Of a stretch of DNA of 64,000 bases, positions 9,421 through 16,529 are shown in pieces (the stretch's first letter is position 1; every line of letters starts with the position of its first letter). A program made the position numbers and the translations under genes. The notes below the pieces were generated by a model. The model was not told where the DNA came from and did no database searches. It saw only the letters and a list, made by a program, of their open reading frames with translations. This DNA comes from Mesorhizobium muleiense. GTDB taxonomy: Bacteria > Pseudomonadota > Alphaproteobacteria > Rhizobiales > Rhizobiaceae. The DNA lies in NCBI RefSeq assembly GCF_900099905.1, contig NZ_FNEE01000001.1, forward strand, positions 235,091-299,090, in the 5' to 3' direction.

Positions 9421-10105
9421 TGACAGCGCTTTGCGCCGCGAAATGGTGGATGTTTGCCGCCGGATGAACTCCAGCGGTATCAACCAGGGCAATGCCGGCA
9501 ATTTGTCGGTGCGCTCTAGCGACGGTTTCCTGATCACGCCCTCGTCGCTGCCCTACGAAACGATGACGCCCGAAGACATCGTCGAGATGGGCTTTGACGG
9601 CACCTATGTCGGCCGACGGCCCTCCTCGGAGTGGCGCTTCCACCGTGACATTTTGAAAGAGCGGCAGGAGGTCGATGTCGTGCTGCATTGCCACTCGCTC
9701 TACGCCACGACGCTGGCCTGCCATCACAAGACGATCCCGAGCTTCCACTATATGACGGGAGTGGCTGGCGGCACCACCATCCGCTGCGCGGAATACGCAA
9801 CCTTTGGCACGCAGGCCTTGTCCGACAATGCCTTGGTTGCGCTCAAGGATCGCCTCGCCTGCCTGCTCGGCCAGCACGGCCAGATTTCGCTCGGCAAGAC
9901 CATGGAAGCGGCGTTGTGGCTGGCGAACGAGGTCGAAACCCTGTCGCGCATGTATGTCCAGGCGCTTAGCCTTGGCGAGCCGCCGGTCCTTTCCGACGAG
10001 GAGATGGCGCGGGTGATCGAGCAGATGAGGAAGATGAGCTATGGCCAAGCGCCGGACCCGGAGGGAACGAACAATCTGGCGCGGCCGCGCGACGCTGCGG
10101 TCTAG
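9413..10105 (+). CDS. Class II aldolase, L-fuculose-1-phosphate aldolase-like
   Basis: A 230-residue zinc aldolase. The catalytic Glu73 (RPSSEWRFH) and zinc ligands His92, His94 (VVLHCHSLYATTLA) and His155 (LLGQHGQ) fall at the same residue numbers as in E. coli FucA. The substrate-phosphate loops GNAGNLSVR and TPSSLPYE are also present. It would cleave a ketose-1-phosphate to dihydroxyacetone phosphate and an aldehyde. A ribulose-phosphate-4-epimerase role is less likely because kinase and 3-epimerase partners point to a 1-phosphate. The start at 9413 overlaps the kinase end and fits the fold. Confidence 0.88.
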   Translation: MTDDSALRREMVDVCRRMNSSGINQGNAGNLSVRSSDGFLITPSSLPYETMTPEDIVEMGFDGTYVGRRPSSEWRFHRDILKERQEVDVVLHCHSLYATTLACHHKTIPSFHYMTGVAGGTTIRCAEYATFGTQALSDNALVALKDRLACLLGQHGQISLGKTMEAALWLANEVETLSRMYVQALSLGEPPVLSDEEMARVIEQMRKMSYGQAPDPEGTNNLARPRDAAV

Positions 10106-10182
10106 CGCAGCTTCGGCAGATTTTAGTGGAAACAGGTCTTTTTTTCGCGCTGGGTGGAAGGTGAAGACTGAGATGTCCTCCT

Positions 10183-10656
10183 TCACGGCAAACGGTGAAT
10201 CAAATCGTTCAGCAAAAGCAGCGTCGCGCCGGCGAAGACAGCCGCAGCCGCGTCGTCCAGCATGATGCCGAGTCCACCCCTTACCTTTTCATGCACGACG
10301 CCGATGGGCCAAGGCTTGGCGACGTCGAAGAACCGGAAAGCAAGGAAACCTGCTGCCCACCAGACCGGGTCGAGCGGCAGCATGGAAAGCGTTGCGGCGG
10401 TGCCGAAGGTCTCGTCAATGACGACGATCTGCGGATCCTCCGTCCTGGTATGGGCGACGACATGCGACGACGCCCATACTCCCACGGCGAAAAAGGCGAA
10501 ATAGGCGAGCACGATCAGCCAAGGCGCTGCAGGTATCAGGACCGCGGCAACGGCCACTCCTACGCCCGCGCCGGCGGTGCCCGGCCATACCGGAGATAAT
10601 CCCGCGCCGGCAGAGGTCGCGAGCAGGTAAGCAAGCCTGGGCAGTAATTTACGCAT
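10183..10656 (-). CDS. pgpA: Phosphatidylglycerophosphatase A
   Basis: A 157-residue inner-membrane phosphatase that converts phosphatidylglycerophosphate to phosphatidylglycerol. All family signatures are visible: GLSPVWPGTAGAGVG near residue 20, PQIVVIDETFG near residue 80, FRFFDVAKPWPI, and GGLGIMLDDAAAAVFAG near the C-terminus with the metal-binding Asp pair. Hydrophobic helices lie between these motifs. It converges on the aldolase gene and diverges from the phosphatidyltransferase gene at 10917, another phospholipid gene. Confidence 0.93.
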   Translation of the reverse strand: MRKLLPRLAYLLATSAGAGLSPVWPGTAGAGVGVAVAAVLIPAAPWLIVLAYFAFFAVGVWASSHVVAHTRTEDPQIVVIDETFGTAATLSMLPLDPVWWAAGFLAFRFFDVAKPWPIGVVHEKVRGGLGIMLDDAAAAVFAGATLLLLNDLIHRLP

Positions 10657-10916
10657 GGCGTTTCGAACGGTTTCCCGGTGAATTGCGGATATGCGTTGTA
10701 TCAGTCTTTCCGGTTACTTCCGCTAATGCGGTCGCGCAAAAGCATGCCCTCGGGCGTGAGCCGGTCAGGCCGCGACGCGCTATAGACCGCCAGTCGATTT
10801 TTGCGACAGCGGACACAACGGGCATTGCGCTGACCACCTCGATCGGCGCCGACGGGCTGGAACGAACCCTCAATTTGCCGGTTAAACGTCGACATCATCA
10901 GAGGAGCCAAGTCATC

Positions 10917-11543
10917 ATGATCGCCGGTCTCATGAAACGCCGTATCGACCCGCTATGGGAGCACGCCGCCTCTCCGCTGATCGGGATCGGCATGACCCCG
11001 AACCAGGTTACGTCAGGCGGGCTGGTGCTCGTCGCCCTGTCGTGCGCCGCCTATCTGTACCACCAGTCGAGCCTCGCCTTTGGCCTTTGCCTGGCATTTG
11101 CCTTCACCTTCGACGCGCTCGATGGGGCGGTTGCCCGTCGCAGACATATGAGCACCAAGGCGGGTGGCTATTTCGACGCCATGGCCGACCGTTATCAGGA
11201 ACTTGCCGTGTTTGCGGCAATAGGCTGGGTCGCCGACCTGTGGGCGATCGCCATGATCGCGTTCGCCGGCGGACTCCTCACCAGCTACGCCAAGGCGCGG
11301 ACGGCGATCGAAATCCCCATAGAAAACCACGCGTGGCCGGATTTCTTCGAACGGATGGAACGCCTGGTGTTCATTTGCGTGCTGTTGGTCGCCGACGGCT
11401 TGGCTACCGCCATGGGCGCCGCTTCGCCCTGGATTCTGGCGGGCGGGTTCACGCTGTACGCACTCGTGGCCAACGCGACAGCGCTGCAACGGATCAATCG
11501 CGCATTTGCGATGCTCAAACGAGCCGACGCGAAGCAGCCGTGA
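10917..11543 (+). CDS. CDP-alcohol phosphatidyltransferase
   Basis: A 208-residue polytopic membrane enzyme of the CDP-alcohol phosphotransferase family. The full motif D-G-x2-A-R-x8-G-x3-D-x3-D is present, starting DALDGAVARRR and ending GGYFDAMAD. The start at 10917 follows GAGGAG; a longer frame back to 10683 lacks support. Such enzymes make a phospholipid head group from CDP-diacylglycerol and an alcohol such as glycerol phosphate, inositol phosphate or choline; the alcohol is not evident here. The neighbouring pgpA is consistent with phospholipid synthesis. Confidence 0.88.
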   Translation: MIAGLMKRRIDPLWEHAASPLIGIGMTPNQVTSGGLVLVALSCAAYLYHQSSLAFGLCLAFAFTFDALDGAVARRRHMSTKAGGYFDAMADRYQELAVFAAIGWVADLWAIAMIAFAGGLLTSYAKARTAIEIPIENHAWPDFFERMERLVFICVLLVADGLATAMGAASPWILAGGFTLYALVANATALQRINRAFAMLKRADAKQP

Positions 11544-11608
11544 GACGCGAAATCCCATAAGGATGAGGCGCCTGGCGCTCCCTGCGTGCCCGTTGTCCGC
11601 ACCCCTCG

Positions 11609-12283
11609 TTAGACCGTTTCGAGCCGGCTGAAGCGAACCGGGATGATTTTGCGGGTCTTCAGTTGTCCTGCCGAATCCTTGTCGATGACCGTCAGCAACT
11701 GCCCTTGTTCAGGGCCTACAGGCATAACCAGGCGGCCCCCCGGCTTGAGCTGCTCGAGCAAAGCCGGCGGCGCCCGCCCCGCCGCGACGCTGACCAGGAT
11801 CTTGTCGAATGGGGCGTGCTCTGGCCAGCCGCGAGACCCGTCCCCGACACGAATGCTGACATTGGACAGACCGAGGTCCTGCAGCAGAGCCTCGGCATGG
11901 CTTGCGAATTCCTCGATGATTTCGACGCTCCAAACGTGCCCGGCGAGTTCCGCCAGGATTGCGGTCTGGTAGCCCAGGCCGGTGCCGATCTCGAGCACCG
12001 CCTCGTGCGGTTGGAGCGCAAGGAGATCGGTCATGAGCGCGACGATGAACGGCTGCGAGACGGTTTTGTCGAAGCCGATCGGCAATGGCATGTCCTGGTA
12101 GGCATAAGGCGCGACCGAGCTTGGCACGAAGAGATGGCGCGGCACCCGCTGCATCGCTGCCATCACCCGTTCATCGAGCGCCGCCTTGCCGAGCTCTTCG
12201 CTTGCAAGGTCGGTATGGATTGCAATCATCTCGACCATGTGCCTGCGCAGCACTGCGAGGTGCTCTTCGTTCATTGGCTTCAT
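11609..12283 (-). CDS. pcm: Protein-L-isoaspartate O-methyltransferase
   Basis: A 224-residue SAM-dependent methyltransferase that starts repair of isoaspartyl residues. It has the family N-terminal helix region (RVPRHLFVP), the loop DMPLPIGFDKTVSQPFIVA, the SAM-binding motif VLEIGTGLGYQTA, VWSVEIIEEF, the post-motif GDGSRGWPEHAPFDKILV and the LKPGGRLVMPVG strand. In the active-site loop the common G-x-T-I-S is F-D-K-T-V-S, a mild divergence. Cytoplasmic; apparently single-gene unit, convergent with the phosphatidyltransferase gene. Confidence 0.92.
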   Translation of the reverse strand: MKPMNEEHLAVLRRHMVEMIAIHTDLASEELGKAALDERVMAAMQRVPRHLFVPSSVAPYAYQDMPLPIGFDKTVSQPFIVALMTDLLALQPHEAVLEIGTGLGYQTAILAELAGHVWSVEIIEEFASHAEALLQDLGLSNVSIRVGDGSRGWPEHAPFDKILVSVAAGRAPPALLEQLKPGGRLVMPVGPEQGQLLTVIDKDSAGQLKTRKIIPVRFSRLETV

Positions 12284-12740
12284 GACCGTCGGGCTTTCTT
12301 CAACCAGGCTTGCTGCCAGATACGCTTATATCCTGTTCGTCACAGCAACGCCCGTCATCGTTTCCAGTTGCGGGTGGCCCACGGCGACCGGAGGTAATCT
12401 TGGCGTTGCGTCTGGTCGATATCGGCGGCGGCCCTGGAGATCCGATGCCATGCCGCTATATCGGTATGTCCTGGATCGCGGTGATTGAATGATGAACGGC
12501 TGAATCGCGTGCATGCGTGGGCAGCCGGCGATCTCGACGGGGGCGGTTCCTAAATATCCAGCTAAAGTCCGGAAGCCGCTACTTTATCGCTTCCAGGAGT
12601 GCTGAGTGGAACTCGCCGGGGCCTCTGCCTTGCCGCTTGGCCGCCGTGGCTGAATCCTCATCAGCTAAAGTAGTGAAATCTGATGGAACTACCGGCCCTG
12701 ATGTGCCATTTTACCACGTCGTGAGAGAAGACGAAGGCAA
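12284..12740. other. Intergenic, 457 bases, no convincing gene
   Basis: This stretch separates pcm from the start of the exopolysaccharide locus. Open frames in it are short and unlike natural proteins. It should hold promoters for pcm and for the glycosyltransferase at 12741, which is preceded by a GAAGG ribosome binding site. I cannot identify a specific operator. Confidence 0.5.
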
Positions 12741-13733
12741 ATGAGCCAGCACAATGCCACTGTGATAGGCGTCGTGGTGCCCATGTTCAATGCCGAGAGA
12801 ACCATTCTCCCGACGCTGACCAGCATCTGCCAGCAGAGCCATCAGGCGCTGGACATTGTCGTAGTGGATGATGGGTCGACGGACCGGTCCGCGTCAATCG
12901 TGGCCGCCTATGCCGAGCAAGATCGGCGTATACGCCTTTTCAGGCAGCCGAACGCGGGTGTTGCGCACGCACGCAACAGCGGCGCCGCTGCCACCGATGC
13001 GGAGTTTCTAGCGTTCGTGGACGCGGATGATCTTTGGGCTCCATCCAAAATCGCACTGCAACTGCGCGTCCTGCAGGAAGGAGGCTCGTCAGCTGGCCTG
13101 GCATATTGCTGGTTTGCGGAGATCGACGAGGACGATCGGATATTTTCCTTCAAACAGCCCGATGCTGAGGGTCGCGTGCTGCAACGCATGTGCAGAAACA
13201 ACTTTGTCGGTAACGGAAGTTCGATGCTTGTACGTCGCTCCGCATTCGAGCGGGCAGGACAGTTTGATCCTTCCCTGAGGGCGAGGAACGCACAAGGCTG
13301 CGAAGATTTTCTAATGTGCCTCAAAATAGCGGAGAATTACGAGTTTCGTGTCGTGCCACAACATCTTGTGGGTTACCGGAGGACGATCGGCAACATGTCG
13401 AGCGATGTCATGCAGATGTTTCGTTCGTATGAAATTGTCCTAGCCGAGTTTCGCGAGAAATATCCGCAATTTGGGAGCGATCTCAATGCCCATCTGCTTG
13501 ACACGGTCAATGCGCTTGCCGTGAGGGCTTTGATTCAAGGGCGGCCTTCCGCAGCCTGGTACCTGTCGAAGAAGCTCTTTGTCCTGGAGCCGCGCACGGC
13601 CATTTCACGTCTGCCTCACACGGTCGACGTCTACTGCCGGGGGCTGGTTCCTCGCTGGATCAAGGTTCGAGTGAACCGGATGCGAAACGCCGAGTCTCGG
13701 CCTCTTTATGAAGAGATTTATCTGGAGAGGTGA
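12741..13733 (+). CDS. Glycosyltransferase family 2
   Basis: A 330-residue GT-A enzyme of family 2. The nucleotide-binding start IGVVVPMFNAERTI, the VVVDDGSTDRS motif, the NAGVAHARNSGA helix and the metal-binding VDADDLW (DxD-type) are all in place in the first 100 residues. The second half has KIAENYEFRVVPQHLVGYR, typical of the acceptor side. It is cytosolic and adds one sugar to the lipid-linked repeat unit. It is the first gene of the exopolysaccharide locus and converges with the exporter gene at 13809. Confidence 0.9.
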   Translation: MSQHNATVIGVVVPMFNAERTILPTLTSICQQSHQALDIVVVDDGSTDRSASIVAAYAEQDRRIRLFRQPNAGVAHARNSGAAATDAEFLAFVDADDLWAPSKIALQLRVLQEGGSSAGLAYCWFAEIDEDDRIFSFKQPDAEGRVLQRMCRNNFVGNGSSMLVRRSAFERAGQFDPSLRARNAQGCEDFLMCLKIAENYEFRVVPQHLVGYRRTIGNMSSDVMQMFRSYEIVLAEFREKYPQFGSDLNAHLLDTVNALAVRALIQGRPSAAWYLSKKLFVLEPRTAISRLPHTVDVYCRGLVPRWIKVRVNRMRNAESRPLYEEIYLER

Positions 13734-13808
13734 GCGCGTCCCTGTTCGGGCGTACCGAGCCCAAGCTGTTGAAGCTAGATGCTTAATGGCAGGCTTTAGT
13801 TGTTTAGT

Positions 13809-15107
13809 TCAGTTCGCGACCGCCGCTCCTGGTGGGACCTCCAGCGTAATTGTGATGGTGTCACCCGGAGCAAGCAGAGTATCTTCAGTCGCCTCGGTCG
13901 TCGCTGCCTGTCCGTCAGTGGAGCGGGTTACACCGATCGTAATTCGGTCCCCTTCGCCTACAAGGTCGCTGCGCATCTGCATCACGTAGGCGATTTGTTT
14001 GGTCAATGAATCCATCTCAGCGCGCATTTGGTTCATCGCCGCGCGTTCAGTCTGCAAGTCAGCCAACAGGTCGATTCGACCCTGGTCGATAAACTTATCA
14101 AGACTGCGCTGCAAATCCCCTTGGTCGCGTTCAAGTTGAGCGATCTCAGCGTTGGTTTGCAAAGCGCGGGTCGCTGACAAGAGCACTGCGCGTTGAGCAT
14201 TGTTGACGCTAGTGATCTGGATCAGACCTTTTTCGAAGAGCTTCTTGAGGCGAACAAGTTCCGCCGCATCTGCGGCTGCGCCCGCTTGATCCGCCTTCTG
14301 CTGCTCCTTCAGATAGCCCATTCGTTCCGCCGCCTTGGTTGCGGCCAACTTAATTGAAGCGCGCTCCTTCTCCTGATCCGCATAGACAGCTTCAAGATGC
14401 TTCCCCTCCTGCTGCAAAGCTTCTTCGCGACGAGGTTCGAGGCTCGGGTCACGTTCTGTGTCCGGAAGCTCAATCGCTCTGGCGCCGCTCAGCTGCGCCT
14501 CTATGCGAGCAGCTTTGATTTCGCTTTCCTGATACCTGATACGCAGAATGTGGAGGCGGCCGCCAAGGTCCGCTGCTGTCATTTCAGGGTTTTGAAGCTC
14601 ACCGCGACCGAGCTGGTAGCCGCCGCCAGCCGCCACAGCCTGTCGGACAGTCATGCCTGGTCTGAAGGGCTGAATCCCAGGAGCGGCAATGTCCCCGTCA
14701 ATATAGACGGGTCGGTATTCCTCAATATCAACTACAATCTGATCCGGGTAAAAACCAGTCCAAGTCTCAGTGCCGTCGGCGGATCGTTGCGGAAGGGATT
14801 TTGGTTTTAAAACCTCAATTACCTCCTTGCGAACATCCTCTATTGTCTTCCCGAGAACGTTTAGGGGGCCCAGGGCGGGCAACACAATTACACCGCTTTG
14901 GTCGATCACAGCTCGCTTTTGCATCTCGGGATAGCCTATGACAGCGAAGCCGATCACGTCGCCAGTCTGCAGACGGTACTCGCCGGCATTGTACTCCTCT
15001 GCTAGGGCAAGGCCATTCGACGGATTCGCGTTTGCGAACAACAGAAACATGCATGCGAGCGCAGCGCAGCTGCCTGCCCGTATCCAGCGCACCGATCTAT
15101 TCAACAT
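13809..15107 (-). CDS. Polysaccharide export outer-membrane protein, ExoF-like
   Basis: A 432-residue secreted protein of the outer-membrane polysaccharide export (OPX) family. It has an N-terminal signal peptide (about residues 1-36), then the Poly_export/SLBB region (EYRLQTGDVIGFAVIGYPEMQKR, then IDQSGVIVLPALGPL and PVYIDGDIAAPG). A long charged coiled-coil segment (about residues 190-380) contains KEQQKADQAG and QTERAAMNQMRAEMDSL. This layout matches Sinorhizobium ExoF and related rhizobial proteins, not E. coli Wza. It should work with the co-polymerase/kinase at 16530 to carry polymer across the periplasm. No lipobox is evident. Confidence 0.85.
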   Translation of the reverse strand: MLNRSVRWIRAGSCAALACMFLLFANANPSNGLALAEEYNAGEYRLQTGDVIGFAVIGYPEMQKRAVIDQSGVIVLPALGPLNVLGKTIEDVRKEVIEVLKPKSLPQRSADGTETWTGFYPDQIVVDIEEYRPVYIDGDIAAPGIQPFRPGMTVRQAVAAGGGYQLGRGELQNPEMTAADLGGRLHILRIRYQESEIKAARIEAQLSGARAIELPDTERDPSLEPRREEALQQEGKHLEAVYADQEKERASIKLAATKAAERMGYLKEQQKADQAGAAADAAELVRLKKLFEKGLIQITSVNNAQRAVLLSATRALQTNAEIAQLERDQGDLQRSLDKFIDQGRIDLLADLQTERAAMNQMRAEMDSLTKQIAYVMQMRSDLVGEGDRITIGVTRSTDGQAATTEATEDTLLAPGDTITITLEVPPGAAVAN

Positions 15108-15196
15108 TCACGATCACCCCGCAACGCTCGAGCATGACATCGAAGCAAACCTTTCTCACAACGCCATCCTTTTGAGGCGAATTTACGCTCTGAACA

Positions 15197-15370
15197 ATGG
15201 CAACCAGGCAGACGATGTTCCGAAATCGGCCCACTCTGATCATCATCCGGCTGGAAGAATACAACTATCCGGCGACCGCCGCGATCGCGGCGATCATGGT
15301 TTTGCCATCGTTCGCGATGCTCCTAGTCGTCAATCTGGTGCAGTCGTGGAGCCGTAAACGCTATGGCTGA
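15197..15370 (+). pseudogene. cysT: 3' end relic of sulfate ABC permease cysT (cysU)
   Basis: About 45 residues beginning TLIIIRLEEYNYPATAAIA and ending LVQSWSRKRYG read as the last membrane segment and C-terminal tail of a CysT/CysU sulfate permease (compare the E. coli CysU end LMIFVRLQEFDYPAASAIA). The rest of the roughly 280-residue gene is missing upstream, where the OPX gene lies on the other strand. The stop TGA overlaps an ATG by 8 bases, exactly as in cysT-cysW operons. This is a rearrangement scar. Confidence 0.7.
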
Positions 15371-15428
15371 CGTCACAATCATGACACCGCCGGCCAGCGA
15401 GCAGCCGGTCGGCGCGCTACCTGCTTGA
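15363..15428 (+). pseudogene. cysW: 5' end relic of sulfate ABC permease cysW
   Basis: An ATG overlapping the cysT relic stop opens MADVTIMTPPASEQPVGALPA and then stops. In a shifted frame ARYLLDGSRVLVA follows, which resembles the start of the first CysW membrane segment after a frameshift. Only some 90 bases are recognisable. Position and overlap with the cysT end make the identification reasonable, though the sequence is too short for certainty. Confidence 0.5.
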
Positions 15429-15731
15429 TGGCAGTCGCGTCCTGGTGGCCTGAGCGGCATTGGCCCGCCTGACGCGGGGCCGCCATGTCCGCCGCTCCGC
15501 TAAACACGGAAGCTGCGCGGCAGATACAGTCCGTGTGGCAAACTTCCCTTGGCCGTCGAACGGGAGTTGGTTGCCTGGAAGCAAGCGTCCTGGCACAGGT
15601 TGCGGCGTCTTTATTCGCACCTGCTAATATATCGGTCGCTCTGACCCGTTCCGATATGTTATGATGGTTAATGCGCTGAGGCCTGGATAGCCAAGGAGCG
15701 CGTCACGTCAGCGGTTGCGAGTGGGACGGCG
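15429..15731. other. Intergenic, about 300 bases
   Basis: After the possible cysW relic I see no gene. An AT-richer patch (CTAATATATCGG and CGATATGTTATGATGG, about 15625-15665) is the likely promoter zone for the small ExoX/SyrA-like gene at 15732. Confidence 0.4.
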
Positions 15732-16169
15732 ATGTCCTTTTTGCTTTTTTTGCGAGGCCTTATCATAGTACTGTTGGCATTCGCCATCAGTATATATTTG
15801 CTCACCGGCTCCCTCTGGGGCACGTTTGTCCAAACGTTAATTTGTGGGGTCTTGATACAGATTGGGTACTTTGTTGCTGTCTGTCATGCTGCTAGTGTGG
15901 CGCTCGGTCTCCAAAGAATCGGTGACTCCGAAGTCACATATCGCGCGATGAGTCCGAAAGGGAGCAACTTGCCGAGCCACTTAGTGAGGCGGGCTACTCT
16001 CCGCCTTTATAGGCTGTGGCTGCTAGAGCAGGACGATCAGCAAGATGACACCCCACACCACGAAACAAAATGTGACTGCAACCTGTCTCATTCGGGCAGC
16101 GGAGAGGCTTTCCGCGAGGCGCCAGATGCGCGCAGGACCCTTGCGGTGATCGTTATCGCGCGCCTGTGA
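15732..16169 (+). CDS. SyrA/ExoX-like exopolysaccharide production regulator
   Basis: A 145-residue protein whose first 55 residues (MSFLLFLRGLIIVLLAFAIS, then TGSLWGTFVQTLICGVLIQIGYFVAV) match the two-helix membrane domain of the rhizobial SyrA/ExoX exopolysaccharide regulators. Known members are about 75-100 residues long. Here the tail after the second helix (from about residue 60) is longer, polar and unlike the family. Its last part overlaps an opposite-strand open frame, so the real protein may have been extended by a frameshift. Family members act in the inner membrane to change exopolysaccharide output. It lies between the exporter and co-polymerase genes. Confidence 0.7.
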   Translation: MSFLLFLRGLIIVLLAFAISIYLLTGSLWGTFVQTLICGVLIQIGYFVAVCHAASVALGLQRIGDSEVTYRAMSPKGSNLPSHLVRRATLRLYRLWLLEQDDQQDDTPHHETKCDCNLSHSGSGEAFREAPDARRTLAVIVIARL

Positions 16170-16256
16170 TCGACGAGCCATTCCAATCGACATCCCTCTT
16201 TCCCGCAAGACAGGCTCAACCGGAGCCCGGAATCTCTTGCTCAGATGTTTTGCCAT
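16023..16256 (-). CDS. Possible small tail-anchored protein
   Basis: A 77-residue open frame on the opposite strand, overlapping the 3' part of the SyrA/ExoX-like gene by 147 bases. The first 55 residues are very basic (RRSQARDNDHRKGPARIWR). The last 20 form a clear hydrophobic segment (VAVTFCFVVWGVILLIVLL) with almost nothing after it, as in tail-anchored proteins. I recognise no family and there is no strong ribosome binding site. A TTG start would add ten residues. One of the two overlapping frames may be non-coding. Confidence 0.35.
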   Translation of the reverse strand: MAKHLSKRFRAPVEPVLRERGMSIGMARRSQARDNDHRKGPARIWRLAESLSAARMRQVAVTFCFVVWGVILLIVLL

Positions 16257-16529
16257 CTGGCAATACGACTCAATTTCTTCCTTCAATTGGAGCTTACGAC
16301 ATGCAGCGGAATTGCGGCAGTCGGAGCATGGGCTTCGTGAGGTTTCGGTTTATTGCATCAGAGGATAGGAGTTGCGCCTTTGGCGAAGAGCGGGCTGATG
16401 CCCGCCCCGAGCAGTGTGCCCTGTGCTCCGCGGGCGTCGATACTGAATTTGCAGACATTTAGCCAGATGATGTGGTATGGTGTTTGTCACTAATGCGCTG
16501 CCAGTCTCATGCCACGGGTTTGAAGGCTT

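Noticed and set aside
10683..10916. Longer start for the CDP-alcohol phosphatidyltransferase
   Set aside because: The extra 78 residues lack family homology, and a strong GAGGAG site precedes ATG 10917.
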